From positions 1-5,780 of the forward strand of contig MGMR01000069.1 of assembly GCA_001796495.1 (NCBI GenBank): 5,780 nt of DNA, in the 5' to 3' direction. The position numbers and the translations under genes are program-made. Numbering within the stretch: position 1 is the stretch's first letter; each line of letters starts with the position of its first letter. Below are positions 1 to 5,066 of this stretch, piece after piece. The notes under the pieces were generated by a model. The model saw only the letters and a program-made list of their open reading frames with translations. It searched no databases and had not been told where the DNA came from. Source of the stretch: Chloroflexi bacterium RBG_13_51_18. GTDB lineage: Bacteria > Chloroflexota > Dehalococcoidia > Dehalococcoidales > RBG-16-60-22.

Positions 1-350
1 AAGATGTGTCCTTCGATGTGATGCAGACCGATAAGAGGCACCTTTTTAGCGTAGCTGATAGACTTGGCGGCCGCCACCCCGACCATCAAACAGCCGATTA
101 AGCCCTGGCGGGATGTAACGGCAACGGCTTCAACATCATCGAGGGTCTTGCCGGCGGTATCGAGAGCTTCTTTGATGACATAGCCGATAAGCTCGGTATG
201 GCGGCGGGCGGCGATTTCCGGCACCACGCCGCCGTACTTTTTCAGCAGGTCGAGCTGCGTAGCAATGACGCTGGACAACACCGTTTTGCCGTCGGCCACT
301 AGAGCCGCCGAGGTCTCATCGCAGGATGTTTCAATACCTAAAATGAGCAT
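1..350 (-). CDS. tsaD: TsaD (Gcp/YgjD/Kae1 family), tRNA t6A37 threonylcarbamoyltransferase, N-terminal part
   Basis: Partial gene: the first 116 codons are present and the rest lies beyond the left edge (family members are usually about 330-350 residues). TsaD moves the threonylcarbamoyl group from threonylcarbamoyl-AMP onto A37 of ANN-reading tRNAs, working with TsaB and TsaE in the cytoplasm. Seen: the N-terminus MLILGIETSCDETSAALV, the family signature GGVVPEIAARRHTE at about residues 42-55, and HHIEGH at 110-115. The last supplies the two metal-binding histidines (H111 and H115, the numbering used for E. coli). The usual glycine loop T-x-GPGL-x-G is altered here to TSRQGLIG at about residues 84-91. 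The ATG lies on the base directly after the tsaB stop codon. An AGAGGG Shine-Dalgarno-like site sits nine bases upstream inside tsaB, so translation is probably coupled. Third gene of the tsaE-tsaB-tsaD operon. Confidence 0.95.
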   Translation of the reverse strand, partial: MLILGIETSCDETSAALVADGKTVLSSVIATQLDLLKKYGGVVPEIAARRHTELIGYVIKEALDTAGKTLDDVEAVAVTSRQGLIGCLMVGVAAAKSISYAKKVPLIGLHHIEGHI

Positions 351-1058
351 TTACTTCTTCCCTCTAGCGGCGTACTTATTCACAAAAGCCTTAGCCGTTG
401 ACTCTTTCAGATAAAGGGGTGTAAGGGAGAGTGGCTCATCTTTCCTGCCCTGTGTTAAGCGCGTAGTGGCGAGGCAAGCTATAGCGGCCCCAGAAGGCAA
501 AGCTTCCAAGGTTTTTAATTTTGTTTTTAAAGAGTCGTTTTCACTGACGATGGCCTGCCGATAAGACTCGATGCCGCTGCCGGCCAGGAGAACCGGCCAC
601 TTAATAAGGGCAGCTAAATCTTTTATATTGCCCGCAAAATAATCGCCTTGCTGAATGACTTCATTACCATCGATATGATAGCGGGCGGCATAGACGGTAT
701 CCCTGATGCCGGCGTTGATAACAGCATAAACTATCGCAGATTCGCGCCGGGCAGCGTACGCTAAAGCTTGCAGCGTGGGGATGCCGACCACCGGCTTATC
801 AGCGCTGAAAGCCAGCATTTTCCCTACCGTTACCCCCACCTTAATGCCTGTCCAGGAGCCGGGACCCAGCCCCACCCCTATTCCCCCGATATCATTCAAA
901 CTCAAATGAACTCTCTTAAGGACTGCGTCGATATTATCCACAATCTGCTCCAGAGAATCGGTCCTGGCGGGAAAAGAGGCATCCGCCAGCACGCGGTCGC
1001 CGTCTACGATACCTACCGCATTAACGTAGCCGGAAGTATCGATACCAAGCACTATCAT
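351..1058 (-). CDS. tsaB: TsaB (YeaZ), partner subunit of the t6A37 tRNA-modification complex
   Basis: A 235-residue protein of normal family length with the ASKHA-fold N-terminus MIVLGIDTSG and the TsaB signature GPGSWTGIKVG at residues 65-75, followed by PTLQALAYAA at 94-103. The late TPLYLKES element (213-220) also fits the family. TsaB is an inactive relative of TsaD. It dimerises with TsaD and is needed for threonylcarbamoyl transfer; it does not carry the catalytic metal site. The mid-protein segment usually reading like IDAR-x-x-E-V-Y is INAGIRDTVY here (114-123), a mild divergence. The start ATG overlaps the tsaE stop codon by four bases (ATGA). A GAGGAG Shine-Dalgarno sequence at 1070-1075 lies inside the tsaE end. 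The gene ends on the base before tsaD starts, with no rimI acetyltransferase gene between them. Confidence 0.95.
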   Translation of the reverse strand: MIVLGIDTSGYVNAVGIVDGDRVLADASFPARTDSLEQIVDNIDAVLKRVHLSLNDIGGIGVGLGPGSWTGIKVGVTVGKMLAFSADKPVVGIPTLQALAYAARRESAIVYAVINAGIRDTVYAARYHIDGNEVIQQGDYFAGNIKDLAALIKWPVLLAGSGIESYRQAIVSENDSLKTKLKTLEALPSGAAIACLATTRLTQGRKDEPLSLTPLYLKESTAKAFVNKYAARGKK

Positions 1059-1528
1059 TTTATAGCCAACTCCTCAAATACACGGTCGATCTTAGCGGAA
1101 GCGGCAGAAAAAACAATGCGCCTCTTCCGGCTTGATATTATGTCAAATTCCACTTTCAAAAGGTCGGTGGGGAGGAGGGAAAGCATTTTCTCCGCCCACT
1201 CGATAATCATAATACCCGCCGCCGCCCGTGAAAAGTAGTCCATAATCCCTATTTCAAAACCGTCGTCGATGCCGCTCAACCGATACAGGTCGATGTGAAA
1301 AACGGGCATCCGCCCGCGATATTCATTCACCAGCATGAAGGTAGGGCTGTTTACTTGCCGTGCCGGTACACCCAGTCCGTCACAGATACCCCGTGTGAGC
1401 AGGGTCTTGCCGCAGCCCAGCTCTCCCGTCAAAGCGATAACACTGCCCGGTTCAAGCTTCTGCCCGATTCTCCTGCCAAGACTCAGGGTGGCGGCTGGGC
1501 TGTTGCTGAATATTTCATATTTAAACAT
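1055..1528 (-). CDS. tsaE: TsaE (YjeE), ATPase of the t6A37 tRNA-modification complex
   Basis: A 157-residue P-loop ATPase at the usual family length. Seen: Walker A GELGCGKT at residues 35-42, the conserved NSPTF at 60-64, HIDLYRL at 78-84 (the Asp is the Walker-B-like residue) and IIEWAEK at 108-114. TsaE binds the TsaB-TsaD complex and hydrolyses ATP, which is thought to reset the complex between rounds of tRNA threonylcarbamoylation. It is the first gene of the leftward operon and diverges from guaA across a 108-bp gap. The ATG at 1528 is the only reasonable start: no in-frame ATG was found in the intergenic stretch just upstream, and the N-terminus matches the family. No convincing Shine-Dalgarno sequence precedes it. 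The TsaC/Sua5 enzyme that makes the threonylcarbamoyl-AMP substrate is not in this window. Confidence 0.96.
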   Translation of the reverse strand: MFKYEIFSNSPAATLSLGRRIGQKLEPGSVIALTGELGCGKTLLTRGICDGLGVPARQVNSPTFMLVNEYRGRMPVFHIDLYRLSGIDDGFEIGIMDYFSRAAAGIMIIEWAEKMLSLLPTDLLKVEFDIISSRKRRIVFSAASAKIDRVFEELAIK

Positions 1529-1551
1529 ACGGATGCAATTTGACCAGAGGA

Positions 1552-1563
1552 TAAAATATTTTA
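1552..1563. repeat. Perfect 12-bp AT palindrome TAAAATATTTTA
   Basis: TAAAATATTTTA equals its own reverse complement. It overlaps the best -10 candidate for tsaE. The half TAAAATA recurs at 1591-1597, 39 bases further along the same strand. It could be an operator or a chance product of AT-rich promoter DNA. Confidence 0.6.
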
Positions 1564-1589
1564 CGCCTGTGAGGCATTCCCGTATTCAA
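1558..1589 (-). promoter_or_regulatory. Weak candidate promoter for the tsaE operon
   Basis: Read on the minus strand, TTGAAT (1589-1584) could be a -35 and TAAAAT (1563-1558) a -10 element. The 20-bp spacer is longer than the usual 16-18, so the pairing is doubtful even though each hexamer is reasonable. A start near 1551 would give a leader of about 23 bases ahead of tsaE. The -10 lies in one half of the 1552-1563 palindrome. Confidence 0.28.
1565..1575. repeat. Short inverted repeat GCCT-GTG-AGGC
   Basis: Four-base arms GCCT and AGGC around a three-base centre. It lies directly upstream (minus-strand sense) of the putative tsaE -10 and inside its spacer. It is too short to act as a terminator; a protein-binding role is possible but not shown. 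Confidence 0.4.
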
Positions 1590-1598
1590 ATAAAATAC
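1582..1598. repeat. Short inverted repeat GTATT-N7-AATAC
   Basis: Five-base arms (1582-1586 and 1594-1598) around a seven-base centre, in the middle of the divergent promoter region and overlapping the putative tsaE -35. Its size and spacing resemble dimer-binding operators, but arms of this length occur often by chance in AT-rich DNA. Confidence 0.35.
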
Positions 1599-1599
1599 T

Positions 1600-1628
1600 T
1601 TTTTTACTTGAAATTAGTATAACATAAT
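1600..1628 (+). promoter_or_regulatory. Possible sigma70-type promoter for guaA
   Basis: A CATAAT hexamer at 1623-1628 matches the -10 consensus at five of six positions. Seventeen bases upstream there is only a T-run (TTTTTT, 1600-1605) as a poor -35 element. A start site about seven bases downstream would fall at about 1635, within two bases of the GTG at 1637 and about 14 bases before the ATG at 1649. The call rests on pattern matching alone. Confidence 0.35.
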
Positions 1629-1636
1629 GGTACATT

Positions 1637-3334
1637 GTGTTCTATAAGATGGTTAATGAGAATTTCAATCCATCCCCGGATGAGAGCCATCGGATAGCCA
1701 CCACTGACGATATCGAGGTGTCGACCTATCTCGAAATCGCCAAGGAGATAGGCGGCGAACAGCCGGTGGCAACTCCGGAGGCAGCGCCCGGCGCCGAGCG
1801 TGAAGCCATTATCGTCCTGGACTTCGGGTCGCAGTATAACCTACTGATTGCCCGACGCGTACGTGAAGCCCAGGTGTATTGCGAGCTTATGCCCCACGAT
1901 ACGCCCTGGGAAAAGATAGCGCCGCTCAACCCCAAGGGATTCATACTCTCCGGCGGCCCGGCCAGCGTTTATGAGCCTAATGCGCCACTCGCCCCTGCCT
2001 ACGTTTATGAAAGCCACCTGCCGGTGCTTGGAATCTGCTACGGCATGCAGGTTATCACCAAGCAACTCGGGGGGGAGGTAACACCGGGCACCAAGCGTGA
2101 ATACGGACATGCCGTCATGCACTTGAACCAGATGGATTCGCCGCTGTTTTCAGGACTACCCGAATCGACTACTGTCTGGATGAGCCACGGCGATAAAATC
2201 GAGCAGATGCCGCAGGACTTTACCGCCCTCGCCTATACAGAAAATTCGCCCTATGCCGTTATCGGCAACAGCAACAATATCTATGGACTCCAGTTCCACC
2301 CGGAGGTAGCCCATACGCCGGAAGGCAGGACCATCCTGAAAAACTTTGTTTATAAAGTATGCGGCTGCCAAGGAAACTGGACGATGGGCAACTTCGTCAG
2401 TGAAAGCATCGAACGCATCAAGGAGCAAGTGGGGGGCGGCAAGGTCATTAACGCCCTATCGGGAGGGGTGGACTCATCGGTGGTGGCGACACTAATCCAA
2501 CGGGCTATCGGCGACCAGCTAACCTGTATCTTCGTTAATAACGGCCTGCTGCGCCGCGAGGAAGCCGACCGCACCCTCAAGGTCTTCAAGAATAACCTAG
2601 GTATGAATATTATCTACGTCGATGCCATCGAACGATTTCTTAACCGACTCAAGGGCGTTACCGACCCGGAGGAAAAGCGCAAGATAATCGGCGAGGAGTT
2701 TATCAGGGTCTTCGAGGAAGAAGCCGACAAGATAGGCAAGGTGGATTTCCTGGCGCAGGGCACGCTCTACCCGGATGTCATCGAAAGCGTCTCCTCTTTC
2801 AGCAATGTCTCCGCCAAAATAAAGAGCCACCACAACGTCGGCGGCTTGCCCGCCCGCATGACCTTAAAGCTGCTGGAGCCTTTACGCTACCTCTTCAAGG
2901 ACGAGGTGCGGCAGGTGGGCAAAGAGCTGGGACTGCCGGAGGAAATGGTATGGCGGCAGCCCTTCCCGGGCCCCGGCCTGGCGATAAGGTGCATCGGGGA
3001 GGTAACGAAAGAGAAGCTGGAGATACTGCGTAGCGCCGACTTTATCCTGATGAACGAGATAAAGAAAGCCAACCTGTACCGCCAGCTGTGGCAGAGCTTC
3101 TGCGTGCTGACCGACGTAAGGAGCGTGGGGGTGATGGGTGACTTCCGCACTTACGGCTACCTGGCGGCAGTCCGCGCCGTCACCAGCGACGACGCCATGA
3201 CGGCTGACTGGGCGCGGCTGCCTTACGACCTGCTGGCAAGGATTTCCAACCGCATTGTTAACGAAGTGGACGGGATAAACCGCGTGGTTTATGATATTAC
3301 GTCCAAGCCCCCTTCCACGATAGAGTGGGAGTGA
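1637..3334 (+). CDS. guaA: GMP synthase (glutamine-hydrolysing), with N-terminal extension
   Basis: Converts XMP to GMP using ATP and glutamine, the last step of guanine nucleotide synthesis. Numbering is from the GTG at 1637 (565 residues). The class I glutamine amidotransferase domain spans about 57-240: VLDFGSQY, the nucleophile Cys134 in GICYGMQ, and His221/Glu223 in QFHPEV complete the triad. The ATP-pyrophosphatase domain follows, with the P-loop SGGVDSS at 275-281 and FVNNGLLR, QGTLYPDVIES and KSHHNVGGLP. The C-terminal dimerisation domain has RQPFPGPGLAIR and ends in KPPSTIEWE. Usual length is about 510-525 residues; the excess is a polar, Pro/Ala-rich extension of about 55 residues before the first family motif. 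It has GC-rich third codon positions (about 28 of 42 codons checked), so it looks translated. The start is uncertain: GTG at 1637 or ATG at 1649, neither with a clear Shine-Dalgarno sequence. First gene of the rightward operon. Confidence 0.97.
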   Translation: MFYKMVNENFNPSPDESHRIATTDDIEVSTYLEIAKEIGGEQPVATPEAAPGAEREAIIVLDFGSQYNLLIARRVREAQVYCELMPHDTPWEKIAPLNPKGFILSGGPASVYEPNAPLAPAYVYESHLPVLGICYGMQVITKQLGGEVTPGTKREYGHAVMHLNQMDSPLFSGLPESTTVWMSHGDKIEQMPQDFTALAYTENSPYAVIGNSNNIYGLQFHPEVAHTPEGRTILKNFVYKVCGCQGNWTMGNFVSESIERIKEQVGGGKVINALSGGVDSSVVATLIQRAIGDQLTCIFVNNGLLRREEADRTLKVFKNNLGMNIIYVDAIERFLNRLKGVTDPEEKRKIIGEEFIRVFEEEADKIGKVDFLAQGTLYPDVIESVSSFSNVSAKIKSHHNVGGLPARMTLKLLEPLRYLFKDEVRQVGKELGLPEEMVWRQPFPGPGLAIRCIGEVTKEKLEILRSADFILMNEIKKANLYRQLWQSFCVLTDVRSVGVMGDFRTYGYLAAVRAVTSDDAMTADWARLPYDLLARISNRIVNEVDGINRVVYDITSKPPSTIEWE

Positions 3335-3340
3335 GGAGGA
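3326..3340 (+). repeat. Left copy of a 15-bp imperfect direct repeat flanking the lipoprotein gene
   Basis: TGGGAGTGAGGAGGA spans the last codons and stop of guaA and the start of the lipoprotein Shine-Dalgarno site. It matches TGGGGGTGAGGAAGA at 5052-5066 in 13 of 15 positions. Both copies are purine-rich ribosome-binding regions, so part of the likeness may be functional convergence. Confidence 0.6.
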
Positions 3341-3342
3341 GG
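3334..3342 (+). promoter_or_regulatory. Strong Shine-Dalgarno site for the lipoprotein gene
   Basis: AGGAGGAGG begins on the last base of the guaA TGA stop codon and ends five bases before the ATG at 3348. It is the best ribosome-binding site in the window. It makes coupled translation after guaA likely and fixes the lipoprotein start, which is also supported by a proper signal peptide. Confidence 0.85.
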
Positions 3343-3347
3343 AAATC

Positions 3348-5048
3348 ATGCAGAAAACTCTCCTTGTGCTCATTTTACTGCTGGTTATTTCCACCCTGCT
3401 TTGGGGATGTACCACAACACAATCGTCTACCACTCCAGCAGTGACTCAAGCAACGCCAACACCGACACCGACACCGACTCCTACAATCAAAACAACTCCA
3501 GCTGATATTAAAGTCATTTCCCTATCGGTAACTCCAATTGTGGTTGAGCCTGGGAAACCAATTACAGTTGAAGTTAAGGTAACAAATGTAGGAGGAACGG
3601 AAGACTCACATAGATTAACTTTAAACATCAATGGGACTGTAGAAGAGGTAAAGAGTATTACATTAGCACCAGGAACTTCAGTAACCGTTGCCTTTACACT
3701 GATAAAAGAGGTTTCCGGTTTATATGAAATCGAGGTCGCTGGATTGATCGAAACACTTAGGGTGAGACGGGCAGATGAATATCCTCGTTTAGCTAATTTA
3801 TATGCCGGTATTGACGCTTTTTACTGGAAGATCCAACAGTATACACCCACGCAAATAGACTCACTAATAAAAATTCTCGCCAGATGGGATATCATTGCTG
3901 TTGACGCTGACTTAGCCCGCTTCGCTCCGGAATATCTTGGGAGAATAAAAGAATTGAACCCGCAAATTAAGATACTGGCCGTGATAGGAGCAGGTGCAGG
4001 TGCTTATTGGCGTTGGATGCTAACAAACGATTTGGAAGCACCGGATAGACCCAGCTGGATCACTCTTGGGTTTATTCAGTACATTCGTGATCAAGCCGCA
4101 TATTATGGCATTACCGCGCAAGATTCTAATGAAAGCCTTTTCCTGCATTATGGGGATACACCGGGAAATCCAAAGCCACCAGAACAAAAACGCTGGATTC
4201 TATGGGCATCAGAAACCGAAAGCGAAATCGATTGGCCGGGTATGAACCCTAATAGTGAATGGGCTACTTTTTTGCCTAACCTCGTTCATGATAAACTTAT
4301 GCTAACAGGCCTTTTCAATGGGGTCTGGTATGACTGCTTTTTAGAAACAATGTGGGAATCAAACCTGGATATTGATAACGACGGCGTTGGGGATAGTCTT
4401 AATATAGTCAATCAGAAATATCAAGAAGGCATGACACGGCTTTTACAATTGACACGAGAACTGCTCGGGCCGGAGGCGATAATAATCGGCAATCCAGGAA
4501 ATGAATGGAGCGAGAATTCACCTTATTATAATTATGCGAACGGCCTCATGCAAGAATGTGCTCTAGGAATTCAGCCCTGGAGTAACCGAGATTTTTCAAA
4601 AATATGGCAAGTCTATCAAAGAAATATGCAAAAACTCATGCCTCCATTCAGGATTCACTGGATAGACGCCGACACCAACAACGTAAAATACGACACCATA
4701 GATACAAACCTTCCATCTGCAGAGCTACAGAAAATGCGTTACGGGCTATCGATAACTCTACTCGATGATGGTTATTATGGTTTTGATATAGGAAACGAAT
4801 ATCACAACACGATCTGGTGGTTTCCAGAATATGATACCAACCTCGGTTTGGCTAAAGGAAAAGCCCAACAGCGCGATGACGGTACCTGGAAGAGAGAATT
4901 TGAAAATGGTGTTGTTTTGGTTAATCCAACAAATGACATCAGCCGCATAGAATTCGATGATATTTACCAAGATGTATCTACCGGTGAAAGAAGCAAGTCT
5001 TTCGCGGTTCGGCCAAACGACGGGAGGATTTTTCTTAAAATTCAGTAA
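3348..5048 (+). CDS. Secreted lipoprotein with CARDB-like domain and putative glycoside-hydrolase-like (GHL15-type) domain
   Basis: A 566-residue exported protein. Residues 1-21 form a lipoprotein signal peptide: a Lys near the start, a long Leu/Ile/Val core, and the lipobox L18-W-G-C21, with Cys21 as the lipid-anchored residue after cleavage. A Thr/Ser/Pro-rich linker (22-51) contains (TP)5 at 36-45. Residues about 54-138 look like a CARDB-type immunoglobulin-like beta domain (VTPIVVEPGKPITVEVKVTNVGG). The rest (about 147-566) is rich in Trp, Tyr and acidic residues, with strand-like blocks such as DIIAVDADLARF, IKILAVIG, NGVWYDC and EAIIIGNPGNEW. The C-terminal part reads like the end domain of putative TIM-barrel glycoside hydrolases (WWFPEYDTNLG, FENGVVLVNPT). 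GHL15 (PF14885-like) is my best guess from memory. Asp329 and Glu333 are candidate active-site acids by position only. Sampled lines are about 35-40% GC against about 60% for guaA and purD, suggesting acquired DNA. A role on cell-surface or environmental polysaccharide is inference. Confidence 0.82.
   Translation: MQKTLLVLILLLVISTLLWGCTTTQSSTTPAVTQATPTPTPTPTPTIKTTPADIKVISLSVTPIVVEPGKPITVEVKVTNVGGTEDSHRLTLNINGTVEEVKSITLAPGTSVTVAFTLIKEVSGLYEIEVAGLIETLRVRRADEYPRLANLYAGIDAFYWKIQQYTPTQIDSLIKILARWDIIAVDADLARFAPEYLGRIKELNPQIKILAVIGAGAGAYWRWMLTNDLEAPDRPSWITLGFIQYIRDQAAYYGITAQDSNESLFLHYGDTPGNPKPPEQKRWILWASETESEIDWPGMNPNSEWATFLPNLVHDKLMLTGLFNGVWYDCFLETMWESNLDIDNDGVGDSLNIVNQKYQEGMTRLLQLTRELLGPEAIIIGNPGNEWSENSPYYNYANGLMQECALGIQPWSNRDFSKIWQVYQRNMQKLMPPFRIHWIDADTNNVKYDTIDTNLPSAELQKMRYGLSITLLDDGYYGFDIGNEYHNTIWWFPEYDTNLGLAKGKAQQRDDGTWKREFENGVVLVNPTNDISRIEFDDIYQDVSTGERSKSFAVRPNDGRIFLKIQ
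3453..3485 (+). repeat. Thr-Pro codon repeat (ACACCG hexamer tract)
   Basis: Tandem ACN-CCN hexamers, with three exact ACACCG copies at 3459-3476 and degenerate copies on both sides, encode TPTPTPTPTPT at residues 36-46 of the lipoprotein. It acts as an extended, flexible spacer between the membrane anchor and the folded domains. Gain or loss of a hexamer keeps the reading frame and would change only the linker length. Confidence 0.85.
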
Positions 5049-5051
5049 AAA

Positions 5052-5066
5052 TGGGGGTGAGGAAGA
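5052..5066 (+). repeat. Right copy of the 15-bp imperfect direct repeat
   Basis: TGGGGGTGAGGAAGA starts four bases after the lipoprotein stop codon and ends on the A of the purD ATG. It carries the purD Shine-Dalgarno-like GGGGGTGAGGA. Together with 3326-3340 it brackets the AT-rich lipoprotein gene. Confidence 0.6.

Larger units (their letters stand above)
1529..1636. promoter_or_regulatory. Divergent intergenic region between tsaE and guaA
   Basis: This 108-bp gap is the only non-coding stretch of any length and is far more AT-rich than the flanking genes, as expected for back-to-back promoters. It must drive tsaE-tsaB-tsaD leftward and guaA rightward. It holds a perfect AT palindrome (1552-1563), small inverted repeats at 1565-1575 and 1582-1598, and a T-run at 1599-1605. 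I see no purine riboswitch, no T-box and no terminator stem in it. Confidence 0.75.

Noticed and set aside
768..1238. 156-codon plus-strand open frame across tsaB and tsaE
   Set aside because: It runs opposite two convincingly identified genes, including their ATGA overlap, and its translation matches nothing I recognise.
1529..1636. Possible guanine or other purine riboswitch ahead of guaA
   Set aside because: The gap is AT-rich with only 4-6 bp arms and no recognisable purine-aptamer core, and the predicted leader is too short.
2882..3433. 183-codon minus-strand open frame opposite the guaA 3' end, plus smaller ones at 1726-1944, 1841-2122, 2156-2428 and 2597-2833
   Set aside because: They lie antisense to clear GuaA motifs, have low-complexity or unrecognisable translations and no ribosome-binding site; they are by-products of GC-rich coding sequence.
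4368..4394. Dockerin domain in the lipoprotein
   Set aside because: Only one DxDxDGxxD loop occurs; dockerins have two repeats with helices, so at most this is a single calcium-binding loop.
3335..5065. Transposon or integron cassette carrying the lipoprotein gene
   Set aside because: No transposase, integrase, terminal inverted repeats or attC-like structure is present; only an imperfect 15-bp direct repeat in ribosome-binding regions is seen.
5049..5065. Terminator between the lipoprotein gene and purD
   Set aside because: Only 17 bases, with no stem and no T-run.
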